Source: DASSJT01 sp963715025 (lineage in GTDB: Bacteria > Actinomycetota > Actinomycetes > Actinomycetales > Dermatophilaceae). Taken from it: a DNA stretch of 64,000 nt. The DNA lies in assembly GCA_963715025.1 (NCBI GenBank), contig CAVQQQ010000010.1, forward strand, positions 62,001 through 126,000, written 5' to 3'. The notes below the pieces were generated by a model. It ran no database searches. It was not told the origin of the DNA and worked only from the letters and a program-made list of their open reading frames with translations. A program made the translations under genes and the position numbers. Every line of letters starts with the position of its first letter. The first letter of the stretch is position 1. Below are positions 41,083 through 52,145 of this stretch, piece after piece.

Positions 41083-41242
41083 CAGTGCGCACCCGCCGAG
41101 ACCATGGCCCGATGGTAGGGCGCGAGGCGTCGGAGGGCCTGAGCGGCCCGAGCTGTGGAAAACCTCGCTGCCCGATTCCGGGCGCTGCCTAACGTGGGAT
41201 CCGCCGACCCAGACGGGGCGGCCACGACGAGGGGAGAGGGAC

Positions 41243-41533
41243 ATGTCCGCGCAGTTCCAGGTCGACACCGAGCGCATTCAGGCCGCGTCGGCCGACATCA
41301 GCCGCATCTCGGCCGAGATCGAGGGTCAGGTCGGCGCCATGATGGGCCGCCTGACGGCGCTCCAGGACGCCTGGCGCGGCTCGGCGGCCGCGCGGTTCCA
41401 AGGAGTCGTCGGCGAGTGGCAGGGCACCCAGCGCCACGTGAAGGAGGCGCTGGACCACGTCGGGCAGCTGCTTGCGCAGGCGGGCGCGACCTACGCCGAG
41501 ACCGAGGCTGCGGCCGAGCGCATGTTTGTGTGA
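41243..41533 (+). CDS. WXG100-family (ESAT-6/EsxA-like) protein, orphan
   Basis: A 96-residue helical hairpin: helix 1 with TERIQAASADISRISAEIEG, the turn motif AWRGSAAARF (W-x-G) near residue 44, and helix 2 ending AETEAAAERMFV. These small proteins are substrates of type VII secretion. GAGGGGAGAGGG lies directly before the ATG, a strong ribosome-binding site. There is no EccC ATPase, EccD or partner WXG100 gene nearby, so its secretion system must be encoded elsewhere, or it works as a homodimer. Confidence 0.88.
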   Translation: MSAQFQVDTERIQAASADISRISAEIEGQVGAMMGRLTALQDAWRGSAAARFQGVVGEWQGTQRHVKEALDHVGQLLAQAGATYAETEAAAERMFV

Positions 41534-41687
41534 GGGGCCCCGGAGCACCGCCACCATGGGACACCTGGCGCCGGCCCCGTTCGAGCCTTGCCCAAGCGGC
41601 CGAACCTTCGGTCGGTCCGGCAGGGTTGGGACCCAGGCGGACACGCGTGCACCCCGCCGTCGTGGCGAAAGGTGGTCGGACGGGGCC

Positions 41688-41722
41688 GCGGGGCCCGGCA
41701 TCCCTGATCTGCCGGGCCCCGC
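41688..41722. terminator. Strong bidirectional hairpin terminator
   Basis: GCGGGGCCCGGCA (41688-41700) and TGCCGGGCCCCGC (41710-41722) form a perfect 13-bp stem with a 9-nt loop. It lies between the convergent WXG100 and ABC permease genes. No T-tract. Confidence 0.75.
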
Positions 41723-41807
41723 CACCTGACCTCACGGCCCCCTGCGCTGCGAGGAGTCCTGGTGTCCTTTTGGGTTGATGGCGACAGCGCGCCTCTGGCT
41801 CCGCGCC

Positions 41808-44351
41808 CTATTCCGTGGAGATGGCGCGAAGCACGTCCAGTCGGGCGGCACGGCGCCCCGGCCAGACCGCGGCCAGCACGCCGACCACAGCCGCCAGCGC
41901 CGTGAAGAGCGCCAGCTGGGCATACGGAATCGAGAGCACCTTGATGCCGTCGTCGACCAGGGAGTGCTGCAGCGCGACACCCGCGGCCAGTCCCAGCACG
42001 ATGCCGAGCACAGCCCCGAGGAGCGCGATGACCACTGACTCGAGCCGAAGCATCGAACGCAGCTGGCGACGGCTGAGACCCACGGCCCGCAGCAACCCGA
42101 TCTCACGGGTCCGCTCGATCACCGAGAGGGCCAGGGTGTTGATGATGCCCAGCACTGCGATGATGACGGCCAGCCCGAGGAGGGCGTAGATGATGTAGAG
42201 CATCTGGTCGATCGGCGCTCGCCGCTCGGCCGCGAAGGAGTTCTGGTCCTTCAGCGTCACGGTGGGGATGTCCGCGATGATCTTGTTGATGCCGGCTGCC
42301 ACCGTCTTGGGGTCAGCCCCGGGCGACCGCACCACGAAGGCCATGCTGTCCTCCTGCGGCAGACCGGCTTTGGTCGCGGTGCCTAGCGAGACGAGGTAGC
42401 CCGCCGGGGTCGAGGACCGGGCCTTGTAGATGCCGACCACCTTGAGCTTCGTGTTGACCCCGGCGATAGAGGCCTGGACGACGTCACCCATGCGATAGCC
42501 GTTCTCCGACGCCCTCGCATCGTCGACGAGGATCGTGTTGGGCTTGGCGAGCGCTTCCACGGAGCCGGCCACCATGTCCATCGTCACGGCCCTCGGGAAC
42601 GTGGCGGGGTCGACGGCGCCGGCGAAGGACGGCCCGTCCTTGAAGCCCAGGGGGAGGAACCGGAAGCTGCTCACCGTCTCGACGCCGGGAACCTTCGTGA
42701 CCTGCTCGGTGATCGTCGGCGCGAAGGGCTGTCCGATCGCGTTCGACACGACGTAGTCAGCGGTGAAGTTCTCCTTGATGGTCCTGTCGATGCTGGCCTT
42801 GGCGGAGGCACCAAAGACCGACATCATCGCGACCAGGGTCAGCCCGATCATCAGTGCAGAGGCGGTCGCCGCGGTCCGACGGGGGTTGCGCACGGCGTTC
42901 TGCTCCGCCATCACGCCGATCGTGCCGAACGACTTCCGGTACAGCCACCCGACCACTGCGATCAGCGGCCGACCGATGATCGGGCTGATCAGGGAGGTGC
43001 CGATGACCAAGCCGAAGATGCCGCCCCCGATCCAGTACGTCCCGTGGGCGATTTGGGTGAAGGCCCCGAGCAGGACGGCATAGATTCCGAGCACCTGGAG
43101 GGTTGCTCCGGCCAGGGCGCGCCACTGCAGGGAGGACTCGGGCATGGCGATGTCGTCGCGCATGGCCGCCACCGGCGGCATCTTGCCGGCGCGGCGAGCG
43201 GGCAGATAGGCGGCCACCATGGTGACGATCAGGCCCACGGCATACGACGCGAGCACTGTCGAAGGCTCGAAGATCAGTGGGGAGCTGCTCAGGTCCAGCC
43301 CGAACGTGCTGAACAGCGCCCGGATTCCGATGGCGAGAAGGAAGCCGAGCCCCAGCCCCACCGTCGACCCGAGGGTGGCGATGACGAAGGCCTCGAAGAG
43401 CACGGACCGCGACACCTGCTTCCGGCGCGCGCCCAGGGCGCGCAGCAGGGCCAGCTCGCGACTGCGCTGCGCCACCAGGATCGAGAAGGTGTTCATGATG
43501 AGGAAGGAACCGACGACGACCGCGACCCCCGCGAAGACGAGCAGGAAGATCCCGATGAAGTTGGTGACCTGGCCGATCTGGTCCTGAGCCTCCGCGGCGG
43601 CGGCGTCCCCGGTCACGGCCTCGAGGCCCTTGGGAAGCTTGGCTGCGACAGCCGTCCGGAGGTCGCTCTGGCTCGTGCCGTCGGCAGCGGTTACCCACAC
43701 GTCGGTGTAGACGTCCTTGCCCTGCTCGAAGAGCCGCTGGGCGGTCGCCGTGTCGAAGAAGGTGAGGGTGGCGCCCACGGTGCCGCCGGGGCCGAACTTC
43801 ACGAGGCCGACGACCGTGGCCCTGAACTTCGCCTCGGCACCCGAGGTGATCAACGTGGCGGTGTCGCCCACCGCGTAGCCGGCGCGCTTGGCCGTGGTCA
43901 GGTCGATCGCGATCTCTCCGGAGCGCTGCGGCCAGCGGCCGCTCTCGACCGACGCCGGCGGCTCGCCGGATGCGGTCGGCGCGTCGGTGTGGTTGAGGCC
44001 GAGCCCAGGCGCCCCTTGGCCGCCGATGACCTTGCCCTGCTTGGACACGATGAACGTGGTGGGGTTCACCACGTTGCCGTCGGCCCGAGCCGCGCCCGGC
44101 ACACCCGCCAGCTCGGAGACTACGCTGGCCGGGATCGTCTTGGAGGATGTCGTGCCGTCGTTGCCCCCGGTGCCCTCGGGTCGCACGACCACGTCGCCCA
44201 CGGTCTTGGTGATGCCGACGAATGCCCGGTTCAGGGTGTCGGTGAAGATCAGGGAGCCGGCCACGAAGGCGACGCCCAGGATGATGGCGAAGGCGCTCAT
44301 GAACAGCCGCAGCTTGCGGCCGAGCAGGCTCTTCCAGCTAGCGCGGAGCAT
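41808..44351 (-). CDS. MacB/FtsX-type ABC transporter permease
   Basis: An 847-residue permease with two FtsX units: helix 1 at ~15-40 (FMSAFAIILGVAFVAGSLIF), a large extracytoplasmic MacB-like domain, three helices around 255-390, then a second block with helices near 480-500, another soluble domain, and three C-terminal helices containing AVLGIINTLALSVIERTREI and LLRAVGLSRRQLRSML. Such mechanotransmission-type ABC proteins export or extract lipids, lipoproteins or peptides and do not pump across the inner membrane. The ATG at 44349-44351 is 3 nt from the end of the ATPase gene. Confidence 0.9.
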   Translation of the reverse strand: MLRASWKSLLGRKLRLFMSAFAIILGVAFVAGSLIFTDTLNRAFVGITKTVGDVVVRPEGTGGNDGTTSSKTIPASVVSELAGVPGAARADGNVVNPTTFIVSKQGKVIGGQGAPGLGLNHTDAPTASGEPPASVESGRWPQRSGEIAIDLTTAKRAGYAVGDTATLITSGAEAKFRATVVGLVKFGPGGTVGATLTFFDTATAQRLFEQGKDVYTDVWVTAADGTSQSDLRTAVAAKLPKGLEAVTGDAAAAEAQDQIGQVTNFIGIFLLVFAGVAVVVGSFLIMNTFSILVAQRSRELALLRALGARRKQVSRSVLFEAFVIATLGSTVGLGLGFLLAIGIRALFSTFGLDLSSSPLIFEPSTVLASYAVGLIVTMVAAYLPARRAGKMPPVAAMRDDIAMPESSLQWRALAGATLQVLGIYAVLLGAFTQIAHGTYWIGGGIFGLVIGTSLISPIIGRPLIAVVGWLYRKSFGTIGVMAEQNAVRNPRRTAATASALMIGLTLVAMMSVFGASAKASIDRTIKENFTADYVVSNAIGQPFAPTITEQVTKVPGVETVSSFRFLPLGFKDGPSFAGAVDPATFPRAVTMDMVAGSVEALAKPNTILVDDARASENGYRMGDVVQASIAGVNTKLKVVGIYKARSSTPAGYLVSLGTATKAGLPQEDSMAFVVRSPGADPKTVAAGINKIIADIPTVTLKDQNSFAAERRAPIDQMLYIIYALLGLAVIIAVLGIINTLALSVIERTREIGLLRAVGLSRRQLRSMLRLESVVIALLGAVLGIVLGLAAGVALQHSLVDDGIKVLSIPYAQLALFTALAAVVGVLAAVWPGRRAARLDVLRAISTE

Positions 44352-44354
44352 GGC

Positions 44355-45134
44355 TCAGGCACCCGTCCGATGCCCGTCGAGGGAGCGCACCTGCTCCAGG
44401 ATCAGGTCGGCGGTGGGCGCGCGAAGCTCGCCGACCACCCGGCCGTCGGCCAGGAAGACAACGCGGTCGGTGTGGCTCGCGGCGCCCGGGTCGTGCGTGA
44501 CCATGACGACCGTCTGCCCGAACTCGTCGACGCTGTGCCTCAGGAAGCGCAAGACCTCCGCGCCGGAGGTCGAGTCGAGGTTTCCGGTGGGCTCGTCGGC
44601 GAACACGATCTCCGGACGGCTCATCAGGGCGCGCGCACACGCCACGCGCTGCTGCTGGCCGCCGGAGAGCTCGCTGGGCCGGTGGCTCAGCCGGTCGCGA
44701 AGCCCGATCGTGTCGATCACCGTGTCGTACCACTCGGGGTCGGGTCGACGCCCGGCGATCGCCAGGGGCAGCAGGATGTTCTCATCGGCGGTCAGGGTCG
44801 GCACGAGGTTGAAGGACTGGAAGACGAAACCGATCCGGTCGCGCCGCAGCACCGTGAGCGCCTTGTCCCTCAGGCGGGTGAGCTCGACGTCGCCGATGAA
44901 CACCTGACCGGAGGTCGCCGAGTCGAGTCCGGCCGCGCAGTGCATCAGGGTCGACTTGCCGGAGCCGGAGGGGCCCATGATGGCGGTGAACTCGCCGGCC
45001 AGGATGTCGATCGACACGGTGTCGAGAGCAGTCACCTCCGCCTCGCCCTTGCCGTAGACCTTGGTCAGGTCGACCGTGCGCGCCGCGACGCTGCGGATGG
45101 TCTCGCTCTGCTGTGTCATTGCCGTGGCGGTCAT
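44355..45134 (-). CDS. ABC transporter ATP-binding protein (LolD/MacB type)
   Basis: A 259-residue ATPase: Walker A MGPSGSGKSTLMHCAAGLD, Q-loop FVFQSFNLVPTLTADENILL (typical of the LolD/MacB group), signature LSGGQQQRVACARALM, Walker B PEIVFADEPTGNLDS, H-loop VMVTHD. It drives the FtsX-like permease encoded just downstream. Start ATG 45132-45134 with GAGGGGA before it. A hairpin (GAGAGC...GCTCTC, around 45181-45205) lies in the upstream gap of about 170 bp before the phosphatase gene. Substrate unknown. Confidence 0.92.
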   Translation of the reverse strand: MTATAMTQQSETIRSVAARTVDLTKVYGKGEAEVTALDTVSIDILAGEFTAIMGPSGSGKSTLMHCAAGLDSATSGQVFIGDVELTRLRDKALTVLRRDRIGFVFQSFNLVPTLTADENILLPLAIAGRRPDPEWYDTVIDTIGLRDRLSHRPSELSGGQQQRVACARALMSRPEIVFADEPTGNLDSTSGAEVLRFLRHSVDEFGQTVVMVTHDPGAASHTDRVVFLADGRVVGELRAPTADLILEQVRSLDGHRTGA

Positions 45135-45301
45135 TGGTGTCCCCTCTGTCAGCTCCGCACTCTTCAGACGGCACAACGCTAGGAGAGCCGGGCGTGTGCC
45201 CGCTCTCGGGATTGCCCCTGAGCGGACCCGGAGTGACCCCCAGAGAAGCCCTGGTCGGAGGGGTCGCTATCTCCCCATCTGGGCGAGATCGCGACGCTCG
45301 C

Positions 45302-46983
45302 TCAGGGGATCTCGACCCGGGCGACCTCGCGCAGCCTCGGGTGGTCGTCCCGGCCGTCTTGGACCTCCCCGGTGTTCCACCGGAAGGTCAGCGCCCGGCC
45401 GTGCACCTCGAGCAGGGCGAGGTTGTTGTCGAACCAGGGCCCGTGCGTCACCACCCATGGATGTGCCGGGTCGGGTACCTTCCGCGAACGCCGGGCCACG
45501 AATCGCAGCGGGCGCGCCAGTCCCCTGGCCATCAGAGCGGTGACGATGCGGACACCTCTGGGGAGGGGGTTGCGAATCGGCGAGCACACCGCCTGCAGGA
45601 TTGCCGAGGCGCCGGGAGGCAGCGCCTCGGGCGGCACCTGGGTGACGTAGGAGTTGTGCACGTCGCCGGACAGGAAGACCACCGTTGCGGGAGCCGGCCC
45701 GCGCTCGCCGCACGGCGACCTCCATCACCAGCTGGAAGACGTGTGCGAACCCCTCCTGGAAGGCAGCCCAGTGCTCGAGGTCGAGGGCCTGCCGCAGCCA
45801 CTCCCCAACCCTGGCCGGCCGGCGGCCCCAGGCGCCCTCGGCGAGCGCCTCGTCGATGGCCTCGAGGTCGTGGAGCCCCGGCAGCATCATGAACGGCAGG
45901 GAAGTGCCGATCAGGAGGTGCTGGACCCCCCCTTGGAGCTGGCCGTCCAGCCAGCGCATCTCGTCGTCGTCGAGCATCGAGCGACGGTCGGGGTCGAGCT
46001 GCCGGGCAGCCCGCGAGTCGACCACAACCAGCCGGGAGTCGCCGAGGTCGATCGTGTAGCTCCAGCGGTAGATCTCGGGGTCTCGGTCGACGCCCTCGAC
46101 CAGAGCCTCGAGCGGCCCGGTCACGTCGACCTCGTCGTCGCGGTCGCTCTCCTGGTGGGCGGCGATCAGCTGCCAGATCTCGTCCTCGGAGAGCGCCTTG
46201 GGCGACAGGTTGCCGACGTGCTGGTAGACCCAGTACGACGCCAGGCCGCCGACGATCCGCTCGTGCCACCACGGCTTCGCCTCCATCTTCCGGCGCCAGT
46301 CGATGCGAGGTGTTCCAGTCGTCGCGGATGTCGTGGTCGTCGAAGATCATCACGCTGGGAACCGTCGACAGCAGCCAACGGTTGGCGGGGTCGCTCCAGG
46401 CCAGCCGATACAGGTGGGCGTACTCGTGGTAGTCCTTCAGCTCCTCCCCCGGCGGCACGTCGAGGCTGCGCCGCGAGGCGATGAACTCCCGCATCTCGTC
46501 GGAGGTCTCGTCGGCATACACCTGGTCGCCCAGGAAGAGCATGAGGTCCGGGAGCTCCTCAGGCACGTCGGCGAGGTGGAGAGCGAAGGCCCGCATCGCG
46601 TCCACGCCGTGGCTCGCATTGCCCTCCCGGGTGTGCGGCACGCTGGTGCGGCAGGAGCCGAATGCCAGCCGGGTCGGGCGGCGCCGGTCCAGGGTCAGGA
46701 TCCGGCTGGGCGGGTAGCCGGCCCCTGCGAGGGGCCACACGGTCTCGCCGTCGAGCTCCACGGCATACGCCTCACTGCTGCCGGCCTCCAGTCCGGTGAT
46801 GCACACGACTGCATAGTGGTGGCCGTGGACCCCGAAGGTGCGCGCGCTCCACTCCCGCTCCCCCATGCGCACGGTCGCCCGGCATGCTGACGCGGTTTGA
46901 ACCCACACCGTCGCGGTGGTCTCTCCGACGTGCCGCAGCATCGGGCCCAGCACCAGGGATTCTGTCGAAGAGCCAGCGTCCAT
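45302..46983 (-). pseudogene. PhoD-like alkaline phosphatase/phosphodiesterase with two frameshifts
   Basis: Metallophosphatase of the PhoD family in three frames. Part 1 (46983 to ~46300): FGSCRTSVPHTREG, FLGDQVYADETSDEMRE, VMIFDDHDIRDDWNTSHR. Part 2 (to ~45705): KMEAKPWWHERIVGGLASYW, VVDSRAARQLDPDRRSM, SLPFMMLPGLHDLEAIDE. Part 3 (to 45302): VVFLSGDVHNSYVTQVPPEA and the C-terminus. Each junction needs removal of one extra base (near 46297-46305 and 45701-45715). All metal-ligand motifs survive across the pieces. No signal peptide is evident. Either a young pseudogene or two consensus insertion errors; the whole family body is otherwise conserved. Confidence 0.85.
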
Positions 46984-47039
46984 GCCCTGTTTCTACACCG
47001 ACGACGGCCCCGAGCAGGGGGCAAGCGCGCGGGAACGCG

Positions 47040-47072
47040 GAGGGGCAGCCTCCCATTGGGAGACCGCCCCTC
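47040..47072 (-). terminator. Terminator downstream of groEL
   Basis: A 15-bp stem (47040-47054 with 47058-47072) and 3-nt loop. The two imperfect positions are G-U wobbles on the minus-strand RNA but mismatches on the plus strand, which points to use by groEL transcripts. Confidence 0.6.
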
Positions 47073-47111
47073 GGTCGTATGCCGTGTGGCTGGCTCTGCT
47101 GAGCGCTCGGC

Positions 47112-48737
<1,626 letters not shown>

Positions 48738-48856
48738 TCGGGTGGTTCCTCCCACGCGAATCGATGTGTGCGGCCAGCAGGCGCCCGCGACGGACGGCCC
48801 GGCTCGTGCGGCTCACGTCGCCCGCGCTCCCCGAACCTCACCAGACTTGGCCAGGA

Positions 48857-48883
48857 TTGTCACTCTCAGGGTGAGAGTGCTAA
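48857..48883 (-). promoter_or_regulatory. CIRCE operator (proximal)
   Basis: TTGTCACTC (48857-48865), 9-nt spacer, GAGTGCTAA (48875-48883). This is the HrcA-binding CIRCE inverted repeat with one arm slightly degenerate. It covers the region just downstream of the predicted groEL -10. Confidence 0.93.
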
Positions 48884-48887
48884 CGCC

Positions 48888-48917
48888 ATTATTGGCACTC
48901 TCGGGGTGAGAGTGCAA
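48888..48917 (-). promoter_or_regulatory. groEL promoter embedded between two CIRCE elements
   Basis: Minus-strand TTGCAC (48912-48917) and AATAAT (48888-48893) are 18 bp apart. The -35 lies inside the distal CIRCE and the -10 lies between the two CIRCE copies, so HrcA bound at either would occlude polymerase. Confidence 0.7.
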
Positions 48918-48918
48918 A
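48892..48918 (-). promoter_or_regulatory. CIRCE operator (distal)
   Basis: TTGGCACTC (48892-48900), 9-nt spacer, GAGTGCAAA (48910-48918). Second CIRCE copy, 8 bp from the first, overlapping the -35 box. Confidence 0.93.
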
Positions 48919-48972
48919 CAGGCTAGGTATTCCGGGCGCCCACCTCCGCGCCCGCGTGCCTCGCGCGCCGCT

Positions 48973-49344
48973 TCAGCCGTCGCTCGCGTCGATGACGCAG
49001 AACCGGTTGCCGTCGGGGTCCTCCAGCACGACGAAGTCGTGGGGTTCCTCCGGGTAGGGCCAGTCCTTTACGCGCCGCGCGCCCAGCGCGAGCAGGCGCT
49101 CGACCTCGGCATCCTGGTCGCGGGCGTAGAGGTCGAGGTGAACGTGCGGCATCGGTGCGGGCCGGGTCTCGCCCAGGTTGAGCGACAGGCTGGGCCCGCC
49201 CCCGTCGCGGGACTGCAGGATGACCCAGTCCGGCTCTGGCTCGTAGCGGGGCTGGTAGTCCAGGGCAGCCGACCAGAAGGCCATGGCCGAGGTGACGTCG
49301 CTGACGTTGACGACGATCGAGCCGATCCGCAGGTTCGTGCTCAA
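48973..49344 (-). CDS. VOC/glyoxalase-fold protein
   Basis: A 123-residue protein with the paired beta-alpha-beta-beta-beta units of the vicinal-oxygen-chelate fold: LRIGSIVVNVSDVTSAMAFW opening strand and helix, PHVHLDLYARDQDAEVERLL, and FVVLEDPDGNRFCVIDAS at the end. Members include glyoxalases, dioxygenases and bleomycin-binding proteins; the ligand cannot be named. The start appears to be TTG (49342-49344), with GGAGG 6 nt upstream, which decides the start despite the rare codon. Confidence 0.82.
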   Translation of the reverse strand: MSTNLRIGSIVVNVSDVTSAMAFWSAALDYQPRYEPEPDWVILQSRDGGGPSLSLNLGETRPAPMPHVHLDLYARDQDAEVERLLALGARRVKDWPYPEEPHDFVVLEDPDGNRFCVIDASDG

Positions 49345-49571
49345 GACAGCCTCCGCTCCTTTGCGATTTGAGCTGGTCCCGGCGCGCCGCCCGTCGCCTC
49401 GCCAGACTGGTCAGGGTTTCATCCTCGGCGTGAGAGCGCCAGCGGCCCTGGACGGACTGGACGCGCGCTGCCCCGCAGCCACCCGTCTGTGGCGGCCGTT
49501 CTCGGGCTGGATGCGGACCCACCCACAGGCACATCCCGCATGCACGAACCGAGGACGGCCGCACCGAGACG

Positions 49572-49606
49572 CTGTGGGGCGCTGCCACATCGGCAGCGCC
49601 CCACAG
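49572..49606 (-). terminator. Strong hairpin terminator of the secreted metallopeptidase gene
   Basis: A perfect 15-bp stem (49572-49586 with 49592-49606) and 5-nt loop, 23 bp beyond the stop of the metallopeptidase gene. The surrounding 49345-49629 gap shows nothing else I can support. Confidence 0.8.
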
Positions 49607-49629
49607 TGGGTGCGGAGTTGTGCAGTCGA

Positions 49630-51910
49630 TCAGCCGCCGGGCTGGGTGACCCCGTTGACCGTCAGTAGGTAGCCGGCCTGCTTGGGCGCGAGCTCGGTGT
49701 CGTCGTCGTACATGACGATGGCCGCCACCGTGCTCGCACTGCTCCCGATCGCGTTGGCGAGGGCAGAGCCGCTGAGCGAGCCCGAGAAGCCGTCGTTGAC
49801 CAGGCGGTGGTACCAGACCGGCTGCCCGTCGGCGCCGTAGGCCACCAGCTGCACCGTGAAGCCCTGGACCTCGATCGGGTTGACCTCGGTCAGGGACTTC
49901 CAGTCGACTACCGAGTCGCTCGGCAGGGTGGTGCCGGCGACGTTGATGTTCTTCACCCAGAAGCCGCCCTCGTCGACCCCGGAGTCCGTGATGTACCGGA
50001 AGGCGAGCAACACGGTCTTGCCGGCGTAGCCACCCAAGTCAGCCGTCTCTGTCTTCCAGGTCCCGGAGTCACCCGTGAGGCCAGGCAGGTTGCTGACTAC
50101 TTGGGTGATCGCGCCCGGGTCGTGGTTGGACGTCGCGTCGGTCAGCGGCAGGCTGGTCCACGTCTCGCCGTCGTCGGTGGAGATCTGGGCATACCCGAAG
50201 TCCCAGCCGACCTCGGTGTCCCACAGGGCGTCGAAGCTCAGGCTGCCACCATTGGCTGGGACGCTGACCGAGTGGACGACAGCCCGGTCTAGGTTCGGCC
50301 CGCACCCTGAGTACAACGCGGTGACTGAGCCCTTGGGGATGTTGGCGCACGAGGTGTCCGCCGTCGTCGCGTCGGGCGCCTCGGTCGTGGCCGACCACTC
50401 CACCGCGTCGGGCGCCAGGGTGGTGTCGCCGCTGAACTCAATCGAGTCCAGGTCAGCGGCTGACAGGTAGTTGCCGGAGCCATCGCGGAGCCGGACGTAG
50501 TCGGACCCGTTCGGCGGGGCGCCGGCATCGTTGTAGGCCTCTGGCGTTGTCCCAATTGACCTTGGCGCTCAGCGTCTGGGCCGTCACGTCGCCGGCGTCG
50601 GCCCCGTTGACGCTGCCGCCAGCGTCGACCTTGGCGTCGAGCGCCACGGCGGCGGCCCAGTTGTGCACCGTCTCACGGGCGCTCACCGTGGCACCAGCAC
50701 CGTCGAGGACGGCGTCCAGACCCTTGAGGCCGTTGAGATCCTGCCGGTGCAGTGCGGTCATTGCCGCGTCTCCGTAGTGGCTCTGCACGTACTCCATGAA
50801 GGAGTACGCCGCCCCGTAGTCGCAGAGGATCTCCGGTGCACCTTGATCGCCCCAGGACGTGAGCGAGTTTTCCGGTCCGCCGAAACTCGGAGGCGAGAAG
50901 CCCATGAAGCACTTCAGGTGGCTGTCGGCACCAACGGCGTCTGGCGGCTCGGAGGGGTCGACGTAGCCCACGAGGGTCTGGGCCCAGTCAGACAGGCCCT
51001 CGTTGACCCAGGAAGTCTCGTCGGCGTCCTCGTAGTACTCGAGGAGGTGCTGGTACTCGTGCGCGAACACACCCTCGTACAGGTGAGGACGCGGCAGGCC
51101 CAGCGCCCGCGAGGGGTCGGCCTTGATCTCTTCAGTGCACGCGGCGTAAGCAGGGTCCTGAGAGTCGTCGGGCGGGTTGGCGCCTGTGCGGTGCAGCCAG
51201 TCGAACGCGTCGATCGTCATGACGTTGCGGTCGAAGTACTCGTTGAAGACCGAGTAGAAGAAGCCCGCAATATAGGTCTGGCCGTCGGGCGTGGTGGGGT
51301 CGTAGAAGTTGGCGTCCCGCACGTTGTCGACCAAGGTCACGATGTTGTCGCCCTCGCCCTTGTACTCCGAGGAGGGCAGGTTGGGGATCAGCTTCGGGAG
51401 GACGGCGTTGTGGCCGTCGCGCGCGGGCGGCACCGAGAAGGTCGCCGACTCCTTCGGGTAGATGTTGGTGTCGAACTCGTGGATGAAGTTGGAGACCTGA
51501 GCATCCGTCACGCTGGTGAGGCCGAGGTCATTGCGGCAGTCACCCGCGGGGAACGCCCGGTTGTCCGCCACCCACACCTCGATGTGGTTGCCCACGCCGC
51601 GGAGCGTGTAGTTCTTGAGGTAAATGCGGCCCAGCGCGTCGTCGAGGGCGAGCCAAGTGCGCGTGGCGCCGACCTTGGCCGGCCCTAGGGGCGGCTGGCC
51701 GTTGACCTTCTCGCTCTCCGCCTTGCTGATGGAGAGCTTCTTGCCTGCGTTGTAGTCAGGCCCGGTGTGCCGGAGCCCACTGCCCGAGCGATCCTTGTCA
51801 GATCCCGTCCCGGGTGCTGCGTATGCGGTTCCGGCTGACATCGCCAGCCCGGTAGCGAGCAGTGCCGCAGCACCAGCGGCGAGCACCGGGGATTTCCGCC
51901 ATTTCCTCAT
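49630..51910 (-). pseudogene. Secreted immune-inhibitor-A-like zinc metallopeptidase with one frameshift
   Basis: Signal peptide with basic start and hydrophobic core (MRKWRKSPVLAAGAAALLAT, cleavage near AYAAPG). The peptidase domain has the zinc site HEYQH at residues 284-288 and SWVNEGLSDWAQTLVGY. The C-terminal beta-rich part has the MAM-like ISTDDGETWTSLPL and WKTETADLGGYAGKTVLLAF. The reading frame breaks near 50541-50546: dropping one A turns GCCAGAG into GCCGAG and joins ...KVNWDNA to EAYNDAGAPPNGS. Restored length is about 759 residues. GGAGGAG lies before the ATG at 51908-51910. It would act outside the cell on proteins. Confidence 0.82.
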
Positions 51911-52031
51911 GGAAAACTCCTCCCTGATGGTTTCCGGAGGCCGGCGCAGGAAAACGTGCGGCGTCGCGGATCCCCGCAGTCAAACAGGCGTTGAGCTATT
52001 TCGACAGAGAATGGCGGATTTCCGCCGCGCC

Positions 52032-52060
52032 CGTATACCGCCGAGGCCGTTTACCGTCAA
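52032..52060 (-). promoter_or_regulatory. Putative promoter of the secreted metallopeptidase gene
   Basis: Minus-strand TTGACG (52055-52060) and TATACG (52032-52037), 17-bp spacer. This implies a ~115-nt leader before the ATG at 51910. The intervening stretch is AT-richer than its surroundings. Confidence 0.45.
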
Positions 52061-52145
52061 CGCCAGTTGCCGGCGATTGGTGGCATGACGCGAGGGCGCC
52101 TCAAGCACACCTCTTCGCGCATGCCTGGCGTGACAGCATGCCCCG

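Noticed and set aside
39561..41575. Similar GCACC...CATGGGACAC strings at about 39563 and 41552
   Set aside because: The shared word is short and one copy lies after the WXG100 gene without a following gene start, so chance similarity is more likely than a common promoter.
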